In this document: positions 8,243 to 16,857 of the stretch, piece after piece
How the letters are laid out: every line of letters begins with the position of its first letter
How positions within the stretch are numbered: the first letter of the stretch is position 1
NCBI GenBank assembly: GCA_045805565.1
Contig: JBJMKZ010000004.1
Coordinates: forward strand, 1-64,000
Length of the DNA: 64,000 bases
Source of the DNA: DATAEY01 sp045805565
GTDB taxonomy: Bacteria > Actinomycetota > Thermoleophilia > Solirubrobacterales > Solirubrobacteraceae
Direction of reading: 5' to 3'
Notes under the pieces: generated by a model
What the model was told of the DNA's origin: nothing
What the model saw: only the letters and a program-made list of their open reading frames with translations
Databases searched by the model: none
Position numbers and translations under genes: made by a program

Positions 8243-9019
8243 CTAACGCTGCTGGCGGGCCGGCCGGACCAGCAGCTCGTTGACCGCCACGTGGGGCGGC
8301 TGGGAGACGATGTTGACGATTGCCCGGGCGATGTCCTCGGAGCGCAGGGGCTCGCCGACCTCGTCGCGCAGCTTCCTGGCCGCGTCGAGAACCGCCGGGT
8401 TGGTGTTGTGGTCCAGCAGCTCCGTCTCGACCATGCCCGGTTCCACCACCGAGACGCGGATTCCGGCGTGGAGCGCCTCCTGGCGCAGGGCCTCGGTGAA
8501 CGCGCCCACCCCGAACTTGGTCAGGTTGTAGACGGCGGAGCCGAGCGTCGCCCGGCGGCCCGCCACCGAGGACACGTTGACGATGTCCCCTCCCCCGCTC
8601 TCGGCCATCAGGGGCAGGGCGGCATGGGTGCAGTAGAGGAGACCGAGCATGTTGACGTCGATCATCCGGCGCCACTCCGCGGTGTCGGCGCCGGTCACCG
8701 GTCCCAACAGCATCACGCCGGCGTTGTTGACCAGGATGCTCAGGCCGCCCAGCTCCTGGTGGGCGCGGCGCACCAACTCGTTGGCCTGGGCCTCGTCGGC
8801 GACGTCGGTCGGGATCGCGAGGGCCCGTCCTCCGTCGGCGGCGATCCGGTCGGCCAGGTCGCTCAGCCGGTCCTCCCTGCGCCCCGCCAGCGCCACGGCG
8901 GCGCCGGCCTCGGCGAGCGCCAGGGCGGTCGCCTCCCCGATGCCAGAACCGGCTCCGGTGACCACCGCCACTCGCCCTGACAGGCCCCCGTCCACGACCG
9001 GCACCCTACCCGCTCGCAT
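8243..9019 (-). CDS. SDR-family oxidoreductase
   Basis: Classical short-chain dehydrogenase/reductase of 258 residues, cytoplasmic, NAD(P)-dependent. It shows the cofactor loop TGAGSGIG, the NNAG motif, a catalytic Ser within VNVSSVAG and the active-site YNLTK. The ATG at 9017-9019 gives an extra MRAGRVP leader; a GTG at residue 8 would give a more usual N-terminus. The substrate is unknown; similar clades act on serine-like or carbonyl metabolites. It stands 51 bases upstream of the response regulator on the same strand. Confidence 0.85.
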   Translation of the reverse strand: MRAGRVPVVDGGLSGRVAVVTGAGSGIGEATALALAEAGAAVALAGRREDRLSDLADRIAADGGRALAIPTDVADEAQANELVRRAHQELGGLSILVNNAGVMLLGPVTGADTAEWRRMIDVNMLGLLYCTHAALPLMAESGGGDIVNVSSVAGRRATLGSAVYNLTKFGVGAFTEALRQEALHAGIRVSVVEPGMVETELLDHNTNPAVLDAARKLRDEVGEPLRSEDIARAIVNIVSQPPHVAVNELLVRPARQQR

Positions 9020-9081
9020 CCTGCAAGTTCGGCTGCACCGAGGAGCGCAGGGCAGGAGTCCGCCATATCATCCCGACGCCC

Positions 9082-9552
9082 ATGGAGGCGGGACGGCGAG
9101 GGAACTACGATTCCGGCCAGGACTTCGTGCTCGAGTACGGGGAGCTGCGCTTCACGTTCAACGAGTTCGACTTCTCGGAGCGCTGCGAGCAGGCGGCCCT
9201 GAAGCTGGGCTTCGTCGACGGCCGGCTCAACGAGGCCGAGGTCGAGGACCTGGTCAACCTAGTGGTCAACGGGGAGGTCCACGACCCCGCCTCCGACCTC
9301 GGCGAGCACGTGAACGACTGCTGGCCCGACCTGGTCGGCCCTGCCGAGCGCTCGCTGGTTCACTGGCTGCGCCGCCTCGTCTTCCGCTCGGCCTGGCTCG
9401 ACCAGCGAGTCAAGGAGGGCGAGCTCGATGTCGCCTACGACCAGGACACCGAGTCGTTCGCCTACATCCAGCCGGACCGCGACGACGAGCCGGTCGAGCT
9501 GGCGCCGGAGCCGACCTGGGCCAAGGTCGCCTACGTGCCGCGCTTGCGCTAG
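9082..9552 (+). CDS. Hypothetical acidic protein
   Basis: Unrecognised protein of 156 residues. It is strongly acidic, soluble and rich in aromatic residues, with segments such as LRFTFNEFDFSERC and VYVP-like beta strands at the end, and no membrane segment or signal peptide. Codon usage matches the neighbours, and the opposite strand makes no known protein, so it is probably a real gene. It diverges from the SDR and converges on the Rho-like gene: its TAG and the TAG of the opposite gene share one CTAG (9549-9552). Confidence 0.6.
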   Translation: MEAGRRGNYDSGQDFVLEYGELRFTFNEFDFSERCEQAALKLGFVDGRLNEAEVEDLVNLVVNGEVHDPASDLGEHVNDCWPDLVGPAERSLVHWLRRLVFRSAWLDQRVKEGELDVAYDQDTESFAYIQPDRDDEPVELAPEPTWAKVAYVPRLR

Positions 9553-10778
9553 CTCCCGGACGCCTGGGCTCGCGCCCGGGCGATCTCCTCCGCGCCCGCC
9601 TCCCCCACCAGCAGCTCCGGACGCATGGTCCCGCTCCCCGCGACGTCGATCGACGGGAACCTTCGCGCCGCGGCCAGGCGGGGGTCGAACGCGATAACCG
9701 TGGTCTCGCCGCCGAGCGGCTGGGTCGCGGTGGCCACGACGGTCAGCGACCCGCCGTCGACGATGTTCCGCGCCGCCGCCAGGGCCCCGCGCGCGACACC
9801 GGCGGGCAGGCCGTCGAGGGAGTCGATGACCACCACCGCATCGCCCCCCCGCGCGGCGATCCGCCGACCCTGATCGACGACCGAGTCGACCGCCTGAGCC
9901 TGGGCGTCGGCGGAGGCTCCCAGCGTCGCGGCGGAGGCCGGTGCAACCGGCCCGGCGCTCCATTCCGCCGCCTCCTCGGGACGCACCCCGGCGAGCGCGA
10001 CGAGCAGGTCCACTCCCTCGATGGCGCCCAGCGCGGCGGTCAGGCGCCGCAGCGCCTCGGTCTTGCCCGACCGGGTGGAGCCGACCAGCGCCACGCGTGA
10101 GCCGCGTCCGAAGGGGGCGAGCGACTCGATCGCGATCAGCGTCGGGTCTTCGCCGGCCAGCGGTAGGCGCTCGGTCGGGAACCCGGTCGGGAGGTCCTCG
10201 TAGCGCGTGCCCTCGGCGACCTCGTCGGCGGGCGCGCCGTTGATCGTCTCCACCCGGACCAGTGACGGAAAGCGCTCGGACCGGCGCGGTCGGCGAACCG
10301 GTCCCGCGACCACGTCGCCCGCCACCAGCTCGCAGCGGCGGACCTGGGCCGCCGAGATGTAGACGTCCTCGTCGGACGGCTCGGGCGGGGAGACCCGGAC
10401 GAAGCCCGACCCGTTGGTGAGCAACTCGACCACGCCCTCGACGGTGGCCTGCGGGCCCTCCTGGGATTCGACGAGCTCGTCCCGAGCTTCAGCGGGCTCC
10501 CCGCCCCGCGCACGCCCGTGGCCCCGGCCACCGCGTCGGCGCGGGCTGGGGCGGGGTGGCTCGGAGCCCTCGTCGGACACCGCCTCCTCCGCTTCCCCCA
10601 CGGCGCCCGGCGCGCTCTCGGACGTGTCGGCGTCGGCGCCCCCGTGGGCGGACAGGATGGCGTCGATCAGCTCTTCGCGCCGCAGGCGTCGAAAGCCGTC
10701 GAGCCCGAGCTCGGAGGCGATGGCATGCAGGTCGGAGAGGGGACTGGCCTCGAGCGCGGAGCGATCGAGAACGGACAT
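9549..10778 (-). CDS. Rho-like transcription termination factor, degenerate motor
   Basis: Homologue of Rho (409 residues) with the family's full domain order. There is an N-terminal Rho_N helical domain (DLHAIASELGLDG, about 16-28) and a low-complexity RG-rich linker (50-108). The cold-shock RNA-binding domain runs from about 113 to 180 (GVVELLTNGSGFVR), and a RecA-type ATPase follows. PTERLPL, the Walker A GSTRSGKT (233-240), RPEE (266-269), Walker B Asp319 and FPSIDVAGSGT remain. By alignment from memory, the catalytic Glu before RPEE is Val265, the arginine finger after SGT is Met385, and the Walker B continuation DSITRLARA has become DSLDGLPAG. It follows transaldolase, a pairing also seen in Bacillus, which suggests it is the positional orthologue of rho rather than a stray paralogue. 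Confidence 0.8.
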   Translation of the reverse strand: MSVLDRSALEASPLSDLHAIASELGLDGFRRLRREELIDAILSAHGGADADTSESAPGAVGEAEEAVSDEGSEPPRPSPRRRGGRGHGRARGGEPAEARDELVESQEGPQATVEGVVELLTNGSGFVRVSPPEPSDEDVYISAAQVRRCELVAGDVVAGPVRRPRRSERFPSLVRVETINGAPADEVAEGTRYEDLPTGFPTERLPLAGEDPTLIAIESLAPFGRGSRVALVGSTRSGKTEALRRLTAALGAIEGVDLLVALAGVRPEEAAEWSAGPVAPASAATLGASADAQAQAVDSVVDQGRRIAARGGDAVVVIDSLDGLPAGVARGALAAARNIVDGGSLTVVATATQPLGGETTVIAFDPRLAAARRFPSIDVAGSGTMRPELLVGEAGAEEIARARAQASGS

Positions 10779-10904
10779 CGGGTGGTCCTTTCGGTAGATG
10801 GTCGGTGGGCGCCCGGACCGCGTTGCGTCAGCGGCCGGCGACCGGAGCCCCGCCGGGGGCCTTGCACCAGGAGACTCTAGTGACCGGCGGGACCGACCCG
10901 CGCC

Positions 10905-11597
10905 TCAGGAGGCGACCGGCTGGCCGCCGGTCAGCCGCTCCAGCCACCGGCCGAACTCGGGCCGCGACTCCCAGTCCGCCGTGAAGCGCTCGATTCCCGC
11001 CTGGGTCAGCGGGTGGGCGAGCATCTGGTGAAGCACCTTCGCGGGGACGGTGGCCACCTCGCACCCCAGCTTGGCGGCGGTGACCACGTGCTCGGGGTGG
11101 CGGATGGAGGCCGCGAGAACCTCGGTGGTGGCCCCACCCGGGCGCAGGGCCGCGACGATGCCGGCCAGGACCTCCGCCGAGTCGACCGAGACGTCGTCGA
11201 GGCGCCCCATGAAGCAGGAGACATAGCTGGCTCCAGCCTCTGCCGAGAGCAGCGCCTGGGTGGGCGAGAACACCAGCGTCATGTTGACCGGGATCCCGTC
11301 GTCGGCGAGACGGCGCGTGGCCTGCAGCCCGCGGGCGGAGAACGGCACCTTCACGACGACGTGCCGGCTGAGGCCGTGCAGCGCACGGCCCTGGTCGACC
11401 ATCTCGCGCGCGTCGTCCGAGACCACCTCCGCCGACACCGGGCCGCGGATGAGCTCGCAGATGCGCACGATCGCCGCCCCGGGGTCGCCCTCCTCGCGGG
11501 CCAGCAGGGTCGGATTGGTGGTGGCGCCCGTGAGCACTCCCCAGGCGGCGACCTCCTCCACCTCCGCGATCGAGCCGGTATCGATGAACAGCCTCAT
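10905..11597 (-). CDS. Transaldolase / fructose-6-phosphate aldolase family protein
   Basis: Small (230 residues) class I aldolase of the TalC/Fsa group. It either transfers dihydroxyacetone units in the pentose phosphate pathway or cleaves fructose 6-phosphate. The N-terminal FIDTGSIAEVEE, the TGATTNPTLLA loop and the Schiff-base lysine in VVVKVPF are all present, and the chain is full length for the short subfamily. The sequence alone does not settle transaldolase versus F6P aldolase. It sits 65 bases after folP and 126 bases before the Rho-like gene, on the same strand. Confidence 0.85.
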   Translation of the reverse strand: MRLFIDTGSIAEVEEVAAWGVLTGATTNPTLLAREEGDPGAAIVRICELIRGPVSAEVVSDDAREMVDQGRALHGLSRHVVVKVPFSARGLQATRRLADDGIPVNMTLVFSPTQALLSAEAGASYVSCFMGRLDDVSVDSAEVLAGIVAALRPGGATTEVLAASIRHPEHVVTAAKLGCEVATVPAKVLHQMLAHPLTQAGIERFTADWESRPEFGRWLERLTGGQPVAS

Positions 11598-11662
11598 GCT
11601 CCAAGCGCCTCCTGGTCGAATGCCCGGAGGTCAGGATGCCCGACCGGGCCGACGGATACGCG

Positions 11663-12598
11663 TCAGGACGACGACCCGTGACCCCAGCCGCCCGCCGGAC
11701 GCGGCTCGCGTCGCAGCCGGGGCGCGAGCCTCAGCCCGCCTGGGACCTCGCGTTCGCCACGCAGGGCCGCGCGGACGGCGAGGAAGTCGGCGGCGGCGGC
11801 GACGTCGTGCACCCGCAGCACGTGCGCCCCGGCCTCGACGCCGTGCGCCAGCGCAGCCAGGGTGCCCGCCAGGCGCTCGCGCGGGGCGCGGCCGGTCAGC
11901 GCCCCGACGAAGTCCTTGCGCGAGACGGCAAGCAGGAGCGGACGCCCGAGCTCGTGCAGCCGGGGCAGGGCGATCAGCGCCTCCACCGTCTGGGCGGGGC
12001 TCTTACCGAAGTCCGGCCCCGGATCGAGCATCAGCTGCTCGGTGGCGACCCGCCGCTCGCACGCCAGCTCGATGCGCTCGCGCAGGAAGCGGGTGACGTC
12101 GGCGCCGACGTCGCCGTAGTCATGGTCGAGGATCTTCTGCTTGGGCGCGCCCACGGTGTGGGTGATGACCAGCGCGGCCCCGGTGCGCGCGCAGACGTCG
12201 GCCAGCTCCGGCCGACTCAGGCCGCTGACGTCGTTGACCATCTCCGCGCCGGCCGCGACGGCGGCCTGCGCGACGGCCGGCTTGTAGGTGTCGACCGACA
12301 CCAGCACGTCGAGCTCGTCGGTCAACCGCTCGACCAGCGGCACGATGCGCTCGATCTCCTCGCCCGGGTCCACCGGCGGGCGGTCGGTGACTCCCGACTC
12401 GCCGCCGACGTCGACGATGTCGGCGCCGGCCTCGACCAGCTCCCGCGCCAGGCGCAGCTGGGAGTCGAGCGTGGGTGTCCGTCCAGGGTCCGAGAACGAG
12501 TCCGGCGAGGCATTGACCACCCCCATCAGCAGCGGGCGGTCGCCCAGACACAGCGTCCGCCCGCCGGCCCGCAGCCGGCGCGGCGGAGCGGCGCTCAC
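11663..12598 (-). CDS. folP: Dihydropteroate synthase-family protein
   Basis: TIM-barrel enzyme of folate synthesis (311 residues) that joins pterin pyrophosphate to p-aminobenzoate. Recognisable elements are GVVNASPDSFSD near residue 25, DVGGES, SVDTYKP, MVNDVSG, LMLDPGPDFGK and AVSRKDF. The loop that normally reads ESTRPG is ESGVTDRPP here, and the usual MHMRG strand reads THTVG, so it belongs to a divergent branch and might not be the housekeeping DHPS. The GTG start at 12596-12598 overlaps the glpD stop (GTGA). It is the last gene of the six-gene leftward operon that begins with the FadR-type regulator. Confidence 0.75.
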   Translation of the reverse strand: MSAAPPRRLRAGGRTLCLGDRPLLMGVVNASPDSFSDPGRTPTLDSQLRLARELVEAGADIVDVGGESGVTDRPPVDPGEEIERIVPLVERLTDELDVLVSVDTYKPAVAQAAVAAGAEMVNDVSGLSRPELADVCARTGAALVITHTVGAPKQKILDHDYGDVGADVTRFLRERIELACERRVATEQLMLDPGPDFGKSPAQTVEALIALPRLHELGRPLLLAVSRKDFVGALTGRAPRERLAGTLAALAHGVEAGAHVLRVHDVAAAADFLAVRAALRGEREVPGGLRLAPRLRREPRPAGGWGHGSSS

Positions 12599-14280
12599 GA
12601 GGCGATGGAGGCGGCGGGAAGAATCCCCTCCGCCTCGGCGGTGACGTGGAAGCTGCGCTCCTCCTGGGCGACGCGCCCCCCATCCCACCCCAGCTCGGCG
12701 CCCAGGACGCTGGCCACCCGGGCCGGGCCCTGCGCGGCCGGGCCGGCCAGCTCGCCCGCCGCCAGCAGTCCCAGCCGGGTGCGGCGCAGCAGCACGTCGG
12801 CGACACCGCGGACCTGCTCGCGGCGGGCGGCGAACACCGCCTCGGCCAGCAGGTCCGGCAGCCCGGGGACGATGGGCTGCGCGAGCTCTCCGCGCTCGGC
12901 CGCCACCGCCAGGACATCGTGGGCGGCATGGCCGTAGCGAGCGGCCAGCGCCTCGTAGGCGTCCTCGGGCACTCCCTCCACGCGCGGCAGCTGCGCGGGG
13001 TCGACCGCCATGCCGAGCGGGATCTCGGCGGTCCGGCAGGGTGCGTCGCGCGCGTCGCGCTCTACCAGGCGGTCGACGACCATCTTCGCCATGCGCCGCC
13101 AGGTGGTCAGCTTGCCGCCGGTGATGGTGATCATGCCGCTGGACGTCTCGTAGAGCTCGGCCTTGCGCGAGATGTCGACTGATTTCTTGGGGTCGCCGGT
13201 CGAGATCAGCGGGCGGACCCCGGCGAAGGCGCCGGTGATGTCGCCGACCCCCAGCGACGTCCCGAAATAGCGGTTGACCGCCTCCAGCAGATAGTCGATG
13301 TCCTCGCCGGCGGGGCGGACGTGATCGACGTTGCCGTCGTAGTCGTTGTCGGTGGTGCCGATCAGCGATCGTCCCAGCCATGGAAGCGCGAAGATGGTCC
13401 GGTCCCCCCCGGCCGGGACGATCGCCCCGGACCCCAGCGGAAGGTCCTGGGGCGACAGGGTGATGTGCGTGCCCCGGCTGGGCCGGATCTGGGGCACCTC
13501 GGCCTCGTCGTGCAGCTCCTCGGGCCGGATACGGTCCGCCCACACTCCGGTGGCATTGACCACGTTGGCGGCGCGCACCTCGAACTCGTCGCCCGTCGCC
13601 CCGTCGCGCACCAGCGCCCCGGCGGCGAAGCGCTCACGCTCGACGAGCCCGGTCACCTCGAGCCAGTTGACGCACACCGCCCCGAAGCGCTCGGCCTCGC
13701 CGAGCACGGTGAGGACGAGTCGGGCGTCGTCGGTCTGGCAGTCGTAGAACAGGTAGCCCGCCGTCGGCCGGCGGTCGGCCAGGGCCGGGAGGAGCCGTGT
13801 GACCTCCTCGCCGTCGATCGTGCGATGGCGCGCCGGGCTCCAGTCCGAGTCGGCGTCGGAGTCGGCCTCGGCCCCCCGCCGTCGGCGGCCGGGTCGCAGC
13901 CGCTCGCGCGACATGACGTCGTACATGTTGAGCCCCACGCCGAGCAGCCGGTCCGGCCGCTGGCCTCCGAACGTCGCCACCACCAGCTTGAGCGGGCGAA
14001 CCAGGTGCGGCGCCAGAGCCACGTTGATCGAGCGCTCCAGCAGAGCCTCGCGCACCAGCCCCAGATCGAACTGCTGCAGGTAGCGCAGCCCGCCGTGGAC
14101 CAGCTTGCTCGAGCGGCTCGACGTGCCGGCGGCGAAGTCGGCCTTCTCCACCAGCGCGACGCTGTACCCGCGTGAGGCGGCGTCGAGGGCGACTCCGGCG
14201 CCGGTGATGCCACCTCCGATCACCAGCACGTCGAACTCGTGCTCGGACAGGGCGGCGAGGGCGGTCGCGCGCGAGACCAT
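12595..14280 (-). CDS. glpD: FAD-dependent glycerol-3-phosphate dehydrogenase
   Basis: Membrane-associated flavoenzyme (561 residues) that oxidises glycerol 3-phosphate to dihydroxyacetone phosphate and feeds electrons to quinones. It has the N-terminal FAD motif VIGGGITGAGVALDA, the family segment SSRSSKLVHGGLRYL, and the downstream TGGKLTTWRRMA, followed by the C-terminal DAO_C domain. An Asp/Arg-rich insertion of about 25 residues (around 130-155) is specific to this copy. The ATG overlaps the nitroreductase stop by one base, and the gene is itself overlapped by folP. No glpF or glpK is nearby. Confidence 0.9.
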   Translation of the reverse strand: MVSRATALAALSEHEFDVLVIGGGITGAGVALDAASRGYSVALVEKADFAAGTSSRSSKLVHGGLRYLQQFDLGLVREALLERSINVALAPHLVRPLKLVVATFGGQRPDRLLGVGLNMYDVMSRERLRPGRRRRGAEADSDADSDWSPARHRTIDGEEVTRLLPALADRRPTAGYLFYDCQTDDARLVLTVLGEAERFGAVCVNWLEVTGLVERERFAAGALVRDGATGDEFEVRAANVVNATGVWADRIRPEELHDEAEVPQIRPSRGTHITLSPQDLPLGSGAIVPAGGDRTIFALPWLGRSLIGTTDNDYDGNVDHVRPAGEDIDYLLEAVNRYFGTSLGVGDITGAFAGVRPLISTGDPKKSVDISRKAELYETSSGMITITGGKLTTWRRMAKMVVDRLVERDARDAPCRTAEIPLGMAVDPAQLPRVEGVPEDAYEALAARYGHAAHDVLAVAAERGELAQPIVPGLPDLLAEAVFAARREQVRGVADVLLRRTRLGLLAAGELAGPAAQGPARVASVLGAELGWDGGRVAQEERSFHVTAEAEGILPAASIAS

Positions 14281-14789
14281 CAGTCCAGGTACGAGACGTA
14301 GTCGGCGGGAGCCATGCGCGGCGGCGGCTCACGGGCCTGGCGCGGGTCCCCGAGGTGGATCAGCGCGACGAAGCGCTCGCCGTCGCCCACCGCGCAGGCG
14401 GCGCGCCCTTCCGGGCGTCGCAGCACGTCCGGAGTGCGCCAGTATCCCGCCAGCCCCCGCGAGTGGGCGGCCAGGAGCACGATGTAGGTGGCGCAGGCGG
14501 CGGAGTGGAGGTCCTCCTCGTCCTGCACGGGGTCCCCGCGCAGGAGCGCCGTCGAGACGACCAGCGTGGGGGCCCGCTCGAGCTTGGCCGCCGCCTCGGT
14601 CCCGGCGGCGGTCTTGAGCCGATCCAGGGCGCCGGGTCCGAGGACGCGGAACCGCCACGGCTGGGTGAGATGGTGGTTGGGCGCCCAGCGTGCGAGCTCG
14701 AACAGCTCCTCGAGGATCGCGCGGTCGACCGGGCGGCTGTCGTACGCCTTGATCGTCCGCCGCGTGCGGATGGCCTCTTCGACCTGCAC
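14280..14789 (-). CDS. Nitroreductase-family flavoprotein
   Basis: FMN-dependent oxidoreductase of 169 residues, short for the family. EAIRTRRTIKAYDSRPVD at the N-terminus carries the FMN-phosphate-binding RRTI segment, WAPNHHLTQPWRF is the conserved middle region, and GLAGYWRTP and VALIHLG follow. The GTG at 14787-14789 starts the gene 11 bases after the GMC oxidoreductase stop. Family members reduce nitro groups, quinones or enones with NAD(P)H; the substrate here is unknown. Its place in an oxidoreductase operon suggests a related redox job. Confidence 0.85.
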   Translation of the reverse strand: MQVEEAIRTRRTIKAYDSRPVDRAILEELFELARWAPNHHLTQPWRFRVLGPGALDRLKTAAGTEAAAKLERAPTLVVSTALLRGDPVQDEEDLHSAACATYIVLLAAHSRGLAGYWRTPDVLRRPEGRAACAVGDGERFVALIHLGDPRQAREPPPRMAPADYVSYLD

Positions 14790-14800
14790 GAGCCGACAGG

Positions 14801-16447
14801 CTAACCGCCGCCCGCGGCGGCCAGCGACAGCGGCCCCGCCGCCACCGCTCCGACCCGCGGCCGCGCGATGTGCCGGGGCTCCGGCTCGTCCATCGGCGCC
14901 GGCGCGCCGAGCAGTCCGAAGGCCATCCGCGAGCTGAGGGCCATGATCGTGATCTGCGGATTGACCCCCGGGGAGGTGGGGACGACGCTGGCATCGGCGA
15001 CGTAGAGCCCTTCCACGCCATGCACCCGGCCGCTCGCGTCGACCACCGAGCGGGACGGATCGGATCCCGCCGCGGCGGTCCCCAGCGGGTGGAAGGCCAT
15101 CAGCTCGAGGTCGGCGGGGCGGATCCTCGCCTCGCGCAGGGGGCGCGAGTCCCCCTCGCGCAGAGCCGGGACGCCGCGCACCGGCACCAGCACCTCGCGC
15201 GCCCCGGCCGCCCAGTAGATCTCGGCCACCCGCTCCAGGCCGTGCTTGAGCAGAGCGGTGTCGCGCAGGTTCAGGTCGTAGCGGATCAGGGGTCGGCCCA
15301 GGAGGCTGCGAACCTGGCCGCGCGTCGAGTCGGACACCATCACCCCGAACTGCGACATGCGCCGGCAGCGCAGCATCAGCTCGCCCAGCTGGATCCCGTG
15401 GCCGGGCAGCGACATGGCGATCTGGTCGGGCGGGCCCGCCGCCGCCTCGAGCATGATGCCCTCGTCGGCGAACTGGTCGACGTAATAGGACTGGGGAACC
15501 CCGCGCCACATCTCGATGTCCTCGTCGAACAGCGCCCGGGCCGCGGTCGCCGGGTGGATCGCCAGGTTGCGTCCCAGCCGAGCCGCGCGCACGCCGGAGC
15601 GACGCAGCAGCAGTGGGGTGTGGATCGCGCCGCACGCGACCACCACATGCTCGCACCGGATGCGCAGGCGCCCCCCGCCGCTGGTGCGGGCGTCCACCCC
15701 GTGCGCGCGGCCGGCGCGCAGCTCGATCGCCTCCGCGCGCGCGCCCGTGTACGTGGTGGCGCCGGCCGCCCAGGCGCGCGGGACGTAGGTGATGCCCACG
15801 TGCTGCTTGGCGCCGGTGGGACACCCGAAGGCGCAGACGCCCGAGCCCACGCAGCCCCGGGCGTTGCGGTAGATGTAGTCGCCCGACCAGCCGAGCCTCT
15901 CCACGCCGCGCCGCACCACCTCGGCGTTGCGCCCGGCCAGGTCCGCCGGGACCTGCGAGACGTTCAGCTCGCGCTCTACGCGCCGGAAGAACGGCTCGAG
16001 CTCGGCCTCGGTGAGCTCCTCGAGGCCAAGCTCGCGGCGCCAACGCTCGAGCACCGCGGGCGGCGTGCGGAAGCAGGTCCCCGAGTTGACCATCGTGGTG
16101 CCGCCCACGCCGACACCCAGAGGCAGGATGATCGGCGGCGTGCCGATGGTCGCCACCTGGCCGCCGTCGCGGTACAGGCGCGGGGTCATGTCGCGGGGTC
16201 TCGCGGTGAAGTCGTCGGTCTCCCACCACTCCCCCTCCTCCAGCATCGCCACCCGCATGCCGCCCTCGGCCAGCTCTCGCGCCGCGACCGCTCCGCCCGC
16301 GCCCGAGCCGATCACGCAGGCGTCCACGCGGACGATCCGCTCGCCGGCGATGGCGCGACCGGGCTCGATGCGGCGCGCCTCCGGCTGGAAGGTGCCGCTG
16401 CCGTCGCGGTAGGCGTCGGGCCCGGTGTCGCGCACCCGGCTCACCAT
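14801..16447 (-). CDS. GMC-family flavin oxidoreductase
   Basis: Glucose-methanol-choline oxidoreductase of 548 residues. It has the FAD-binding IGSGAGGAVAARELAE near residue 46, the GVGGTTMVNSG segment, a cysteine-rich stretch (GCVGSGVCAFGCP), and at the C-terminus the FHPLGT containing the expected catalytic histidine and the closing NPQITIMALSSRMA. The cysteine-rich middle resembles the long-chain alcohol oxidase and cholesterol-oxidase-like branch. The preceding small gene overlaps its start by 7 bases (by 4 if the adjacent GTG is used), which argues that the two products form one complex. Alcohol or sterol oxidation is plausible; the substrate is not determinable. Confidence 0.87.
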   Translation of the reverse strand: MVSRVRDTGPDAYRDGSGTFQPEARRIEPGRAIAGERIVRVDACVIGSGAGGAVAARELAEGGMRVAMLEEGEWWETDDFTARPRDMTPRLYRDGGQVATIGTPPIILPLGVGVGGTTMVNSGTCFRTPPAVLERWRRELGLEELTEAELEPFFRRVERELNVSQVPADLAGRNAEVVRRGVERLGWSGDYIYRNARGCVGSGVCAFGCPTGAKQHVGITYVPRAWAAGATTYTGARAEAIELRAGRAHGVDARTSGGGRLRIRCEHVVVACGAIHTPLLLRRSGVRAARLGRNLAIHPATAARALFDEDIEMWRGVPQSYYVDQFADEGIMLEAAAGPPDQIAMSLPGHGIQLGELMLRCRRMSQFGVMVSDSTRGQVRSLLGRPLIRYDLNLRDTALLKHGLERVAEIYWAAGAREVLVPVRGVPALREGDSRPLREARIRPADLELMAFHPLGTAAAGSDPSRSVVDASGRVHGVEGLYVADASVVPTSPGVNPQITIMALSSRMAFGLLGAPAPMDEPEPRHIARPRVGAVAAGPLSLAAAGGG

Positions 16448-16857
16448 CGTCGCTCCGCCGCGCGCAGCGCACGGCCGCGGGCCACCACGGGCTCCGGGTC
16501 ATACCCGAGTGCCGCCATCACGCCGCCGTCGCCGTAGTAGGCCAGCTTGACCAGCGCGAACAGCGCCTGAAGCGCTCGTCGGGCCCGGCCCGCCTCCAGC
16601 CGCTGCAAGTACGCGGCGCGCCGTCCGGCGGGCAACCCGCTCAGCCGACGAGGGTGGCGCTCGAGCAGGGGCCCCAGCTCGAGCGCCCACAGCAGGCCTC
16701 GCAGTGCGACGCGGTTGCGCGTCGGAAGCCGGGCGAGCATGCGATCGAAGGCGGCGACCGCGTCGGTCCGTGGTGGCAGCGGCAGGCCGGCCGCCGGCGC
16801 GACCACCGCGTCGAGCACGCAGTCGAGCACCTCGGCCTCGCGGCGCGACAGGATCAC
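16441..16857 (-). CDS. Small partner protein of the GMC oxidoreductase
   Basis: Helical protein of 138 residues beginning MILSRREAEVLDCVLDAVV. It resembles the small (subunit-3-like) proteins encoded beside GMC oxidoreductases in actinobacteria, such as those annotated as gluconate 2-dehydrogenase subunit 3-like, but the identification rests on context and general character. There is no twin-arginine or Sec signal, so export would differ from the classical periplasmic system. It starts with GTG overlapping the FadR-type gene stop (GTGA) and overlaps the GMC start, so all three are probably translated in sequence. Confidence 0.6.
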   Translation of the reverse strand: MILSRREAEVLDCVLDAVVAPAAGLPLPPRTDAVAAFDRMLARLPTRNRVALRGLLWALELGPLLERHPRRLSGLPAGRRAAYLQRLEAGRARRALQALFALVKLAYYGDGGVMAALGYDPEPVVARGRALRAAERRW

